Source of the DNA: Ottelia alismoides
Lineage: Eukaryota > Streptophyta > Magnoliopsida > Alismatales > Hydrocharitaceae
Assembly (NCBI GenBank): GCA_037367405.1
Contig: JAZKJV010011598.1
Location: forward strand, 930,001 to 994,000
Reading direction: 5' to 3'
DNA length: 64,000 bases
Positions 10,951-23,206 of the stretch are shown piece after piece; within the stretch, counting starts at the first letter, position 1; each line of letters starts with the position of its first letter. A program made the translations under genes and the position numbers. A model generated the notes under the pieces. It was given only the letters and a program-made list of their open reading frames with translations, did no database searches and was not told where the DNA came from.

Positions 10951-13479
10951 TGTGATGTCCGCATATCCGAGTTACCCATTTACACAACATTCTCATTACT
11001 ATATTCACTATCGATCACATTAGTACTGATGCATATAACTTGCACTGGATTAAGATGTCAAATGAAAACGTGAAACTTAGTAAATAAATAAGTATGATCC
11101 ACATCAACTCTATTATAGTCTGACCAAAAGTAACCTTACACCGAGGCCCGAGTCTAAATCCATCAACAATCTTTTGTTTTTCTTTCTCCATAAGACTAAA
11201 TTCCATGTTAAAAGGGTGAGAATTCCTTATGGATTTCATCAAATAGTCGACATACAAGCAAGCAACAATATAAGGGTTTTTTTCATAGGTAACATATACC
11301 TTTCTTGGACTTTCCCTTATTGATGCATAAAGTTAGGCAATGGTACACCTTACTACGACCAAACAATCTTTCTCACATATACCATAGTTGATTTTACTAA
11401 TCGAGATGCGTGCATATACTAGCTTCCTAACACTATGTTTAAATTGGGTGGAGTCTTGTTTGATCTCACAGTTTCTCACACATGCCTTGTGCAGTTCATT
11501 AGAAGAAATGTTGTTCAATTATAGAAGCTCCAACCTGATCCATCCATTCTACAATTATAGAAAATAAATATACTTGATACAACAACTTTTACGTGCTAAA
11601 TCCCATGACCCATCACTTTTTTAAACTCTTGATTGCATAACTCAGCATAGAGTAAGCTCATCCCATCCAAAATGGCATCCCCATTCTCCTCTACTCTCAC
11701 ATAAATAACATCGAAATCCAAGCAGAATCAGACCCTTCACTTCAAGATCGTTTTTTTATACGCGCCACTTCCCCACAAACCCAAATGAAAAGAGACATAC
11801 CTTTTAATCTTCCATCTAGTCCACCATATACCCCTCTAGACACCAAAAGAATAAAAAAAAGTTTCAGCTTGTATCTTTGGATCTCCATAATTGGAAATAG
11901 GTTGACTTTTTTTAAACAAGAAATGTGAATCTACATGAATGGCAATAAGAGAATCATGTGGGATTGTACCTTTGATCTCCTAGTTTGGAGATCAAATTTG
12001 GATTTGATCTTTGCATGCAGCAAGGCATGCAACTGTAGCTTAAAAGCAACCCCTTTTTGAGCTTCTTTGCAACAATTGGAGGCTTCAATGGAGTAACAAC
12101 AATTATTGCCTGGAGAAACAACAAACGGAATGCTTTGGAGCACATCAACAGCCTGATTGGAGCTCCAACATGAAGTTTTGGGCGGCAACAACAAGGAAAT
12201 GGAGGGGAGCATGAGCTCCTGCTCCAGAAATGAAGGCTATAGCTGCTGCTTGGACAAGAGCAGTTCCAGCTGCATCAAAAGAGAAGGACTAGGGCTTTCT
12301 TACTTGGTGGAATTTGGGATTTGGGGAGAAATAGAATGGGGTTTTTGGATGCCAAATGGAGGGACAACAGTTAGGGATGAGCATTGGGTAGGGTTGGCCC
12401 GACCCAGCATGGTGCCCGGCCCGATAAAGTCCGAGCCCGACCCAATCCCGAACGATAAATGGGCGGGCTTGGGCTTGATTTTTGGCCCGATCCAATTTTC
12501 GGGCCGAGTTCGGGCAAGCTTGGGCTCGAGCTCGAAGCCCGTGGACTGGCCCGAGTATAGGCCTGAGTGTAGGCCCGTATATAAGCCCGATATTTTTTTC
12601 ATATGTAATTTATGATTTCTAATATCACATTTGATCTTCCTTCTTAAATTGCCATCATTCTATGCTATTTAGACATCAACTATGTTCATGTTTTGAAGAA
12701 ATACATAATCAGTTTGTATATTTGCATATTAAATGTGTATTATATTCACGTTTAATTTTTTTTAATATAGCCGGCCAACCCGATCCGAGCCCGACCCATG
12801 TACTTGCAGGTCAGGCTCGTGCTTGGGCTGCAATTTCTGAAATTCAACAGGCCTAGGCCCAGACCGTAAGAGTAAGACCGTAAATTGAAATCAGGCTCGG
12901 GCTGGGCTAGGTTGGGCCCAGCCCGACCCGACCCGATGCTCATCCCTAACAACATATGTTGCTCTGGAATTTTAGAATTTAAAATTTTATTTTGTTTTTA
13001 AGCTTTCTCTCTCTATTATTTGATATACCAAAGTCAACCATATTCATACCTCGAGTCTCAGATTCATATGTATGATATCTTATTTCGATCGTCTCTTTAT
13101 GACGATCAGAATGAGTATAATATTCATATATTTTAATATGAGATAAATTTAGAAATTGTTGAAATACGACCTTGGTTTACGGTTTAAATTTTACGATTCC
13201 AAATTATCAAACGACCTCTGATTTACAAACGATCGATTTCATTGGTCTTATTTCATCGAGATGAATTTCCTGATGGTCTCTGATAACTTTTATGGTTCCC
13301 AAATGTGTTACTACTTTTCTGGTGGCATGCTTTACGATGCAATCGACTTTTGATCGATTATGACCGAACGGATTTTGATATGTGATCAATGGATCAATAT
13401 TTAATATTAATTGAAAGTTAATTGATCATGTAGACCCTTAATCGGGTCAGATTTGATTTTTTTGGATCTAGATGTCACA
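10951..13479 (-). repeat. E6 5' LTR (about 1.95 kb plus MITE M1)
   Basis: Bounded by TGTGATGTCC on the left and GATGTCACA on the right, an inverted terminal repeat of the LTR. It abuts the primer site on the left. It is interrupted by the hAT-type MITE M1 at 12372-12948. The right end joins E7 LTR sequence. ORFs here are not supported as genes. Confidence 0.8.
12372..12948. mobile_element. M1: hAT-type MITE, GC-rich
   Basis: Ends are TAGGGATGAGCAT (left) and ATGCTCATCCCTA (right), an inverted repeat of at least 13 bp that extends imperfectly through GGGT-type sequence. Flanks ACAACAGT and ACAACATA agree at 6 of 8 positions, as expected for an 8-bp hAT TSD. Near both ends it is built of GCCCGA/TCGGGC-like units, quite unlike the AT-rich LTR around it. 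No transposase. Confidence 0.8.
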
Positions 13480-14647
13480 CGAAGAGCTGTGTGGACATAT
13501 CCGAAGCAGGAGCAATTGCTTGGAGCGGTTGTGATGAAGTGTTGACCACCTCAGATCTTGCCAAGAGGAGGATGGGGTCTACTTCTTCTTTTTTGTGATG
13601 TCACCATCAAAGGATGAAGCATTGGGCCTCTCCCTTCTCTTTGATCTAATTACGACAGATGGCTTCGACGATCAGAGGCGAAGAGGGTTTTATGGGAGGT
13701 TAGGGTTCACGCGAGGGCTGTGTGGAGGTAGAACGAGTGGGTGGTTATGCGAGGGATAACGGTTGGGCTGGGGAGGAGAGAGATATGTGGAGGAAAGACG
13801 TGGTGCGAGGAAGGCAAAGGCTAGTGGAGAGATAGGTCGTCGTCGGCCTCATCTTGCAGGAGGAAGGAGACAAGATCTAGGTCGTTGGATCGGCCAAGAT
13901 TGGGGGTCTTAGTAGACACCACATGGAGAGGGGATTAAAGAAATATAAATAAGATAAAATAAAATAAAAGAGGGTTTTATTCTCAACTGTTGGATGAATC
14001 ATTGAAGAAAAATAAAAAAATAAAAGAGGGTTTTATTCTCAATCATTGGATGAAGCACCCTTCATCCAACTACTGAGAGATGGGGCGACTAAGAGAGGGG
14101 GCGACGCATGGCGGCTCCAGGAGATGCCACATATCGCTCCTAGAAAAATCAGAAATAAAAATCAAGAAAAAATCAAAATAAAATAATAAAAAAGTAATCT
14201 TCATGAATATTATTTGTCTCGACGAGATCTACAACACTCGTGATAGAACTAAAACGGAAAAAAATCATCCATACAAAGTGTATTTTTGGTGGTATTCTAT
14301 GTATATAAAATATATCATTTTTAGAGTTTACAATTTTTTATGATTTTTAAATAAGATATAAATTCAAAATAGAATCAAATAAAATATAAAACACATTAAT
14401 CTATTTTTGGTAGTTTAGTAATTCAGAAAATAAAGAGATAAAAGAAAAGAGACTCATGTACATACTATATATACAGACTTTGAGTCGTTCATTTTATTTG
14501 ATTTTTAGTTCAATTTAGATTTGGATTTTTGCATACTTTATTAAAACATAATTCAAAAACATAATTGAAAAATAAACAAAGTTAAATTTTTGTACATAAA
14601 ATAATAGGGTCAAATTCAATCAATATATACAATATACAATGAGGTCC
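13480..14647 (-). repeat. E7: Athila LTR, segment A (older host layer)
   Basis: Minus-oriented LTR sequence with GACGAGATCTACAA (14219) and AT-rich stretches like those of the E3/E4 LTRs. It stops with GGTCC at 14643-14647, where L0 begins, and resumes with GGTCC at 61009. The sequence across the junction (ATACAATGAGGTCC then CCAAAAACC) matches the E3 LTR at 46160-46185. The left part is cut by E6. Confidence 0.72.
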
Positions 14648-16043
14648 TCATGAATCTCCATTTCATCACCTTTATTATTTCATTTTGGCCTTAAATCCTC
14701 GATTGAGTGCATGTAAATTCATTAATTTGTAAAAAATAACATTCATTATTTAACCTATAAATACTATATAAATACACGCATTAATCCTAAAATAAAAGAA
14801 CAAAGAAAAAGACAAGAAAAAAATGAAGTATAGTAAATACTAAATGACCCTAAATCCTAAGACTAAGCCAATATTGACTTGGTCAACAATAAATAAAGCA
14901 GGGGGAGATATGGCCAATCACTATATAGAAATAATCTCAAAAACCTAATTTTATCAAGTGTAAATAGATTAATATTCACCTATTTTATTTATAGTTTTAT
15001 ACACCTCAAATAAAGATTTATTCGACATAAAACTTCGTACATAATAATGTATACAAAATTACAAAAATAGTTGCCAAGAAAAATAAGACACAGTGCAACT
15101 GGGACACACAGATGAAAAAGCCATAAACCGAACTTTGTAGATCAATGTCCTCTCCATATAAACTCAACATTCACCAAACTCACATCCATTGTTCTTAAAA
15201 TTAAATTATTTATCTAATGAAGGTGGTTTCATTAAAAATAGAGTTAAGATGCAAAAGCTGACTTTCTGGGATCACATTATACTATATATCTGCTTATTTT
15301 ATTCATTTATTATATTCTTTATATTTATACCTTTCTTATATTTTTAAATACTTTTAATATGATTTAAAATATATTAGAAATATAAAAATAAAACATTTAA
15401 AATACATTAAATTAAACAATACAACAAACTATATAGATATACTATACCTATAATGTATATACACATATTTATTTAATGATACAAATAAAACTAGAAAATG
15501 AAATAAAATATGTAAATCTGTATTTAAATTTATTATAAATATATAAAATTTATACATATAATAATAAAATATAAAATACAAAATAAAAATAAAATAAGAC
15601 AAATATAGGTGAATACACATATGCATATAATTGTAAAAATTATCACATAATAATTAAGGTTGTAAAAATAAATAAAAATCACCTAAAAATAGCACATAAA
15701 ATAATGAACATTTTTCATGTTCGTCTTTTAATTAATAAAATTGTTTGTTATTTTTAACCAAATTAATAAGAGAATTATTTCCTATTTTGTCTCGTAGTGT
15801 GATGACATGGCCTAATCAGGGTGCTCCCTTGGTTGAGTTGTCGGTTAATTGTACTTGCCTAGCCATGGTCCATGTTAGAACACAGACCTAGCCTCTTCTC
15901 CATTTTTATGCCACTCGATGTAATTGTCTTTTGGGCAACCTATCTTCATGAATAATCTTGTCGTTGCATCCCTCTACCATGCCTTACTATTTGGATCATT
16001 GTTCGATCACCGAGCCCAATGCTAACCTTAGCTGAACATCCCC

Positions 16044-16052
16044 TATATATAA
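16044..16052 (+). promoter_or_regulatory. L0 LTR TATA box
   Basis: TATATATAA, followed by a pyrimidine-rich stretch, at the place equivalent to the E1 TATA box. Confidence 0.55.
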
Positions 16053-16217
16053 CCTCACCTCCTCCTCCATTACTAGTTGTTCCCTTCGTTGAGGAGTTTG
16101 CCCTTAGTGATAGTAGGTGGCACTCAACGTTCCACTGAGGAAGAGGTCGATCGAGGGTGTTCCATCCATTGCCGGAGCTCTACTCCTGGAGGTTCTGCTC
16201 CATTGTTTCGATACTAG

Positions 16218-16587
16218 GTATGGGCTGGTTTTTCCCGCTTTCTAGGTGGATTCTAAATCCCATTCTTATTGTCACATTTTATTTCATGTATTCATTGTTG
16301 TTTTTAGCTTAGAATTCTTAGGTTTAAGATCATTGGAGCTCGAGAGCTCCGACCATCGTTCCTCATCAATCCAACCTGTTTCGACTCATCTGCACCACCA
16401 CCTTCTTCCCCCTTCATTTCTACATCTTCAGACCACCTCCACTCCCATTGATCAACCCTAGATTAAGAGATTGAGTCTCCTTCCTCTGCCAGCCACCGTA
16501 GACCTCCACCACACTCCATCCTCGCCCATTTCCACCTAATAAAAGCCCCAAGTCCACTCCTTTTTTGTCCTTGAACTAACCGTGCAG
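16218..16587 (+). other. Candidate intron inside the L0 LTR (370 nt)
   Basis: Donor CTAG|GTATGGG and acceptor CGTGCAG|GTCCTGG, with pyrimidine-rich sequence (CCTTTTTTGTCC) upstream of the acceptor. The spacing is identical to that in both E1 LTRs although the sequences have diverged. Confidence 0.4.
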
Positions 16588-18528
16588 GTCCTGGGAGCTG
16601 AGAGGCTTGTTTGGGGTCAATTTTGGTCAGTACTGAAGTATTCCAGGCATCCGGCTTCCTCGTGCCCTAGGTCCCCGTCGATGGGACTTGGATCTTTTTA
16701 AGCACGCCATCAGTTACGAAAGAGCGATAGCTCCCTTGTGGGTTAGCTAGGAGCACTCCAGGTACCCATAATGAAGAGCTACGATCGATCGAAGCAAGCC
16801 AGGAGTTGACTTCCTCCCCTTCTTCCAGAGGTCGTTTCCACCATCCGATTGAGGGACAATGCCATGTGTAATAGCTGCAACCCATGGATCATCCTCTCCA
16901 GTAGCCGTCGAATCTCTTTGGAGATCTAATCACAAGCGCTCATCATAAAGTATCCAAGGTTCATGATGAATCTCCATTTCATCACGTTTATTCTATCATT
17001 TTGGCCTTAAAAACCCTATGCATGTAAATACCCTTAATTTGCATAAATTAACATTTATTCTTTATTGTATAAACTGTGTATAAAATAATGTTTTTATGCC
17101 AAAACTATAGAATAAAGAGAAGAAAAGAAAAAGAATAAAATACCAAAGGTATTTTATGACCCTAAACCTCGAGACCAAGTTAAGAATTGAGTTGGTCGAC
17201 AAGGAAGAAAGTCGGGGGAGATAAGGGCCAAAAATACAATAAAAGTCATGATTATTTATTTCCTAATGATTCATTTTGACGCATATTTTATTTGTTATTA
17301 TTATTCATCAAATAAAGAAACTTTATACATGAAATTTATAGATAATAATGTAAATAAAAATACAACATTGAGTTTCTACAAAAATAATACACACTGTTCT
17401 TTTTATACACAAAATAGAAAGCTAAAATCTTAACTTCACAAACCCATATCTCCCAAATAAAAACTCAAAATGTATTAAATCATCTCTAATTGTATATAAC
17501 TTTTAATAAGATATTTAATGAAGGTGGTTTCATATTTTTCGGATTTAAGGTGTGAAAGTTAGGTTTTGGACCCCCTATTGTACGACATACATGAATAAAA
17601 TATCCAATTTATTAAATATTTATTATTTTAATAAATTTTTATAATTTTGTAATTATTACCAATAACTCATGTACATATTTTAGATCCAAATAAAACCACA
17701 AATGAAATGCAAAATAAAATAAGTATATGAAATATATAGGTAAAATACCTATGCTAATACGTGTAAATAAATGAAAGGGGAATCTATTCTTGAATTCTTT
17801 TATTCACATATATTTTTATACTCGTGTAAATATTATTTATATTCTAGCAAAAATATAAAGCTAAAATAATACCAAAGAAAGTACATTAAAATAAAATAGA
17901 AACCAAAATACGTAGATAAAATACTTGTATTTATACCTACATAATCTATATCTATACTTATTTACGTGTATATAATACATCATAAAACTATAATATTATA
18001 CACATAAAATTAATGTATAAATATATAAAATAATAGAATAATATAATAAAATAAAGTATATAAAATAGAAGTAATAATAGCCAAAAACATAGATGAATAT
18101 ACCTATAAATATACCCCTATAAATTAACTACTAATAAATAGCATCAAAAAAATAAATAAAAAATCATAATAGAATACTACATAAAATAATAAAATTTTTT
18201 ATTTTATAATAAAAATAAAACCTTTTACTATATTTAATTAATTTCGATTATTTTGGACTATTTTGTCCTGTAGCGGCCGATGTGGACCAATCACATTGCG
18301 CTCATTGTTGACTGCCAGTCAACTCTCCCTCCAGACCTTCTCACTCGTCAGAAGTGTCAACTCCCCATTTTCCTCCATTTTTCCGCTCGATCCATTGATC
18401 AAACACCCTCGATTCCTTCACAAGAAATCATTATTGATCCTCCATGATTTACACAAGCTCTTTTGATTTCGTGTACATAGCCTCGATTCTTTCCAATCAA
18501 GTTGTCAATAAGGGTGCCCAACCTTGTT

Positions 18529-18536
18529 TATAAATA
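18529..18536 (+). promoter_or_regulatory. E1 5' LTR TATA box
   Basis: TATAAATA followed by the CT-rich stretch CTTCTCCATCTCCCTCTTCC, typical of plant LTR promoters. The 3' LTR copy at 43305 has decayed to TATAATTA. Confidence 0.65.
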
Positions 18537-18716
18537 AGCTTCTCCATCTCCCTCTTCCTCTTTGGTCACTAATCTGAGTCTTAAAGCCTTGCATCTTTAT
18601 CTAGGGTGAATCCTCATAACAGGAGGAGCTCGCCTGCAGTCTGGATCGGCTCCAGGAGGACGGAGGTGCACCCACGACGGCCATCCGACCACCCTTCTCC
18701 CTGAGCTCCCTCTCAG

Positions 18717-19086
18717 GTATAAGAGCTGACCTTTATCGCTTTCTAGGTAGTGTTTAATTCACGCATTTTAATTTTGTAATTAGTTTAGTACTTAGTTTAT
18801 CGATTTAGCGTAATCAACCCATTTTGTAGTTCACTGGAGCCCCGCTCCGACGAACCCCGTCCTTTGTGTTTTGCCATCTATTGACCCACCAATGGCCTCC
18901 ACACATGTCCCCCCGCACTGCTCCATTCTCTCCCACATTCCACTCACCCAGATCCTGCACGGATCTGGTGATCGATGTCTCTCTCCGCCGCCTCGCCGGA
19001 GACCTCTCTGCCCTAATTTGCAGTCCGTATTTACCCACTAGCAAGGCCCCAAACCCGTCATTTTCTTGCATGTAACTTTCCTGCAG
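18717..19086 (+). other. Candidate intron inside the E1 5' LTR (370 nt)
   Basis: Donor CTCAG|GTATAAG, 188 nt after the TATA box, and acceptor CTTTCCTGCAG|GTACTGG. The same pair with the same spacing is kept in the 3' LTR (57423-57792). Function is inferred only. Confidence 0.4.
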
Positions 19087-20430
19087 GTACTGGAGGAACA
19101 ATGGCACTTCTGGGTCGATTTTGAACTCAAGTAAGGCACCTGGAGCTCCCGCCCTTGCCAAAGCTCGACTGACTTCACCTGAGCTCCAGGGGCCCTTCTG
19201 ACTACGCCATATGGTACGGAGGAGACGTCGCTCCATTTGCCCCTTGTCCGAGCCTTCCAGACGACTAGAGGAGCCTGGGAGGATGGATCAAAGCTCACCT
19301 CCAGCATGTTCTTGGTATGTTCTTCCTGAATCCCTCCTTGTCGTTCGATCATGCCATCACACCCGATCTTCTCGCAACCGTCCGATGCGCTTCGTTGCTC
19401 ACCATCAGATCAGGTTTGGGATCTAATCCCAAGCGCTCGTCATCTAAGCGTCGTCCGCCGTCCAGATGACTACACATGTTTAAGTGAAGGATCAGAACCT
19501 TCCGATGGAGCGCTTAGTAAGGGGTAATTTGCAAACTTAGCCCCTCCTATTTTTACATTTATTAATTAGTATTGTAAATAATATATGCAATGTAAATAAA
19601 ATAGGTAAAATTGCATGTCAACCCTTGTACTTTATGTATATAATATTTAGCCCATGCCAGGTTACCTCACGTGGCGCTCCACGTGAGGCGGCCATTTTGC
19701 AAATATACCCACTTGTCGTATTTGTGTTTGGTTCAAGAAAATTTCATGTACGTTATATATTTTTTGAAATTTTGCATAGAGGCCTCTCGAATTTATTTTA
19801 TTTACATATATGCCCCTGTCAGCCATTGTATTTTTGTGTGTTTGTTGGATTTACTTAAAATAGCTACTATGCTCCAAAAATCATGAAAAAAAATTAGCGT
19901 AAGTTACGAATTGCTTGTAGTTTTGCGTCATGATTTTTATTTGCAATTTTGGACCTTTTTGATATTTATTAAAAATCATTTAGAGCACAAACAATCCTTA
20001 TCTATAGTATAAAATCCCAAAAATGTAAAAATATTCTAAAAAATCCCCCAAAAATATTTTGCTTATTCATGTATTTTTAGCCTTCAGACAGAAAATCATA
20101 AAAATAGAAACAAAACTCTTAAAAATCGAAACACCCCAAAACTTTGATAAAAATATATAAAATTCCAAAAAAATACAAAAATATATTTTTCTGTTTTATA
20201 GTTTTCTCTATATTATTATCTATGTATTAAAATTGATTTGGAAAATTTTGATGTAATTTTCTATTTTTACTTTTCATTTCAATCTCGACCTATTATTTTA
20301 TCCCTCTTTTATGCTATTTTCGACTTTAAAAATATATACACATTAACAAAATTCACTTATTAAAACCCAATAATATTTATTTCTGCAAATTTTTGGATAT
20401 TTTAATTATATTTATACTTATATTATCCAT

Positions 20431-20447
20431 TATATATATATATATAT
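20431..20447. repeat. (TA)n microsatellite
   Basis: An uninterrupted run of TA dinucleotides within the E1 5' LTR; the 3' LTR equivalent near 59115 is shorter. Confidence 0.9.
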
Positions 20448-20864
20448 TATATCCTATATTACTTATTCTAATGAAAAAGAAAATACAAAATATAAAAACC
20501 AAATATATATTATAAATATAAATATAAAATTTAAAACAAAAAATACAAAAAAAACAAAAATATAAAAATTAAAAAGTCCAAAAAAATATGTATACATACG
20601 ATGAAAAGACATGCATGTTCAGTGATTAAGGATAACTTTAGGCTGCCATTTTTGTTCTTTGTGGTTAGACCTCTACACATTTACTTGCTATACATCTATT
20701 TGTAGAGAATAATAAATTTTAACTCACTTTTGGTGATATTCATTGCTTGATTTACTCGTGAGTTGATTATTGATTAATTGGAATTTCTTGTGGATTACCA
20801 CACCGACTTTTTTTCCGCCTTGTGTGAGACATCTTTAGATCCGTGAAAACTCTCAGTTATCAAA

Positions 20865-20883
20865 TGGAGCCATTGTCGGGAGC
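20865..20883 (+). other. E1 primer binding site (tRNA-Asp type, degenerate)
   Basis: TGGAGCCATTGTCGGGAGC differs from the tRNA-Asp complement at a few sites, several of them CpG-decay type. It is 2 nt after the LTR. Confidence 0.8.
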
Positions 20884-23206
20884 AATGAGTGTCACCTATT
20901 TTTTTCATTTATCTTGTATAATAATTATTACTTTTTTCATTGATTTGTTGATATAATTAATAATTGATTTATTTTGCACACGTCTATTCAGTTATTCTAT
21001 GTATATAACTCATTTTGATTGCATTTGATTATCTGTGCTAATATCAATCTCTTTGTGACTTTTTTTGTGAGGGTCCACCACGTGAGGATGGCTTCTGGGG
21101 AGGCCAATGCAGCCAAGCTTGGTGAAGATTGGTCTTCGCCCCTTGACTAGTTGGAGAGGCTACAAAGGAAGCAGGGAGAGGAGACTTAGTATAAAGATAG
21201 CTTACATTTATTTTTTTATTTATTGGCAAGAGAAAGAGGGAGAGAATTTTTAGAGGGGGGGTTAAAGTATATTAGACTTGGACTCTACTCTCCACAATGA
21301 GGTCCATTGCCCAAGTGTTTGTTCACTTAGGGGCCTCGTCGCAGTTTTTCACATTTTATCGCCTTCTTTTTATTTTGTTTCTCGATGTTTTGAGTTTTCC
21401 ACCTTTCTTTTCATTTGTTTTGTGTGCATGGAGCCCCTAGACTTAGGTTTCTTACCTCGATAATTAGGTCTAAACCATAATAAGAATGCATGTACTTATA
21501 GTCTCTTATGTTTGGATATAGTCAAACTAATAACTGTTAGTATTTGGATTTGAGACCGCGTGCTGAGAGAGGTCGTATACAGCGCTTGCAGGACCCATTG
21601 TGGCATGCACTGATCGGCATCGAAGATTGGATCTGCTCTCATTTCTAAATAATTAACAATTGGTTCTGCACGATTAATAGCAACTACTGTTTAGGGTAAT
21701 TTTGTCGATTGCACACTGCCATGTAGTTAGGTTTAAAAATTCTGTTTTGCATACCATATGAGAGAGCTGGGAAGCACTGTAAGTCATCTAACTCAGCATG
21801 CATCATTAGATTCAATAGTGAGATTTCCATCTTCGAATCGACTTGCACGCCTTTTGCGCTATCTCCCTCTAATTTTGAGCACCTAGGACTTAAATGAAAA
21901 TCTACAAAAATGTTAGGCACTTGTATGCAAAAAGATCCAAAAATAGTGAAAAAAAATAAAATAAATAAATAAAGGGGACTGCTAAATAAACGTTGAGCTT
22001 AATTAAAATTCGTAATGGACTTTCATTATCTTGGGTTCATAAAGCCCTCATTATTTTCAGGTACCTTAGGAGGGGACCAAAACCTCCCATGAGCGAGGCA
22101 GGACCCGTTAAGGATTAAAGCCAAAAACCCAGTATGTAACTAGCTTATGTATCGCCTGGATTTCTGAAGTAATGGCGTTTCTATCGTACGTGACCGTGTA
22201 GGGCCTTGTCAGCGATGATGTTCCTGCCTTGTGTGGAACGTCGACATGGTCTGAAGTACTGAGCTTAGGCCACACCTTCACGAGTGTGTATGTCTCATTG
22301 GTTTGCGTCCGAGTAGGTTTTTGCACGCTCACATGTAATTCCGTCGTGAGCGAGGACCGAAGTAGTGGTTTCGCCTATCAGTTTCCTTTCTCTTTCTTTG
22401 GCTGAGTAGGGATCCAGGAATGGTTACAAGGACCTCAAAAAGTGCAGACTACATGTTACAAAGGAGGATGACAAGTACAAGATACTTTCTGACAGCACTC
22501 TCTCTCCTATACGGTTAGCGTGCTAAGGATTTGTTAAAAGATATGCCTGAAATAACAACTCTAAAACTGAAAAGATAATAAAAAGCCGATCCTTCACGGC
22601 TTCACATGGCATGAGTTGGTGAATCCAATTTTGTATTGTGTTTGTATGGATCTAGATTAAGGTTCAAAGATCAAATCCTGCACATTTGCACAAATTTTGT
22701 CATGTGTGTCTTCCTTTTGACCCCCGCTCAGTTCGAGCCTTTCTACTATCTTACATTCCATTTTATTCTTCGTTGACGATCACATCTTTCGTCCAGCAAC
22801 GATCTCCTTTTTGCTTCACGATGACGATCCATGGATGGTTCAATCGGGACTCTGCCGACACCCACATCGAGTCCATAGCCTCGACATCGTCAATAATTCG
22901 AGGCAATTCCCGAGAAATCAGTCTAGACTTTAGAGGCCAATCTCCGGACTCCTCGTCTTCTTTTCTTTGCCCACCCAATAAACTGGGATCACTTTTGTCC
23001 CACCTTCGCCGTTGTGAATGAGAGTTGATTTCAGTCTACATATTTTTCATTCACAACACTCTGGGATTGACCGTAATTCCATATTTATCTTGGAAGCTGG
23101 GAATCAATTTCAAGTGGTCTGATTAGGATTTTTTCATTTCAGATAGAAGCCAGACCCAGTCCTTAATCCGAACATCGAGTTTATTTCTTCAGACTCAGAC
23201 CCAGCG
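20884..23206 (+). other. E1 untranslated leader
   Basis: 2.3 kb without a supported gene, as usual between primer site and gag in Athila elements. The small ORFs in it show no family features. Confidence 0.7.

Larger units (their letters stand above)
8922..13479 (-). mobile_element. E6: chromovirus (Tekay/Del-like Ty3/gypsy), 5' part
   Basis: Minus strand order: 5' LTR (13479-10951), initiator-Met primer site, gag, then a deletion removing protease, reverse transcriptase and most of RNase H, then the start of integrase, cut by E5 at 8922. It is distinct from the Athila elements in its primer tRNA, its LTR ends (TGTGATGTCC / GATGTCACA) and its integrase type. It inserted into the E7 LTR at 13480; the other flank is off the window. 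Confidence 0.83.
14648..16963 (+). repeat. L0 solo LTR, segment A
   Basis: Diverged homologue of the first 2.5 kb of the E1 LTR (for example GGTGGTTTCATTAAAA at 15224 and AAGCGCTCATCAT near the end). It includes a TATA box at 16044 and a candidate intron. No gene seen. Confidence 0.78.
16964..20862 (+). repeat. E1 5' LTR (3899 bp)
   Basis: From TGATGAATCTCC (terminal palindrome TGATGAA-7 nt-TTCATCA) to CTCAGTTATCA just before the primer site. It is paired with 41736-43456 plus 57380-59550. The first 125 bases show roughly seven or eight substitutions and one small indel between the two copies. U3 is AT-rich, the middle (18250-19450) GC-richer, and the 3' third A/T homopolymer-rich. It contains no gene. 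Confidence 0.9.

Noticed and set aside
16667..16885. Possible exon-like ORF in L0, and similar ORFs at 18814-19352 and 57660-57998
   Set aside because: Homologous positions of LTRs; the frames are open by chance and differ between copies.
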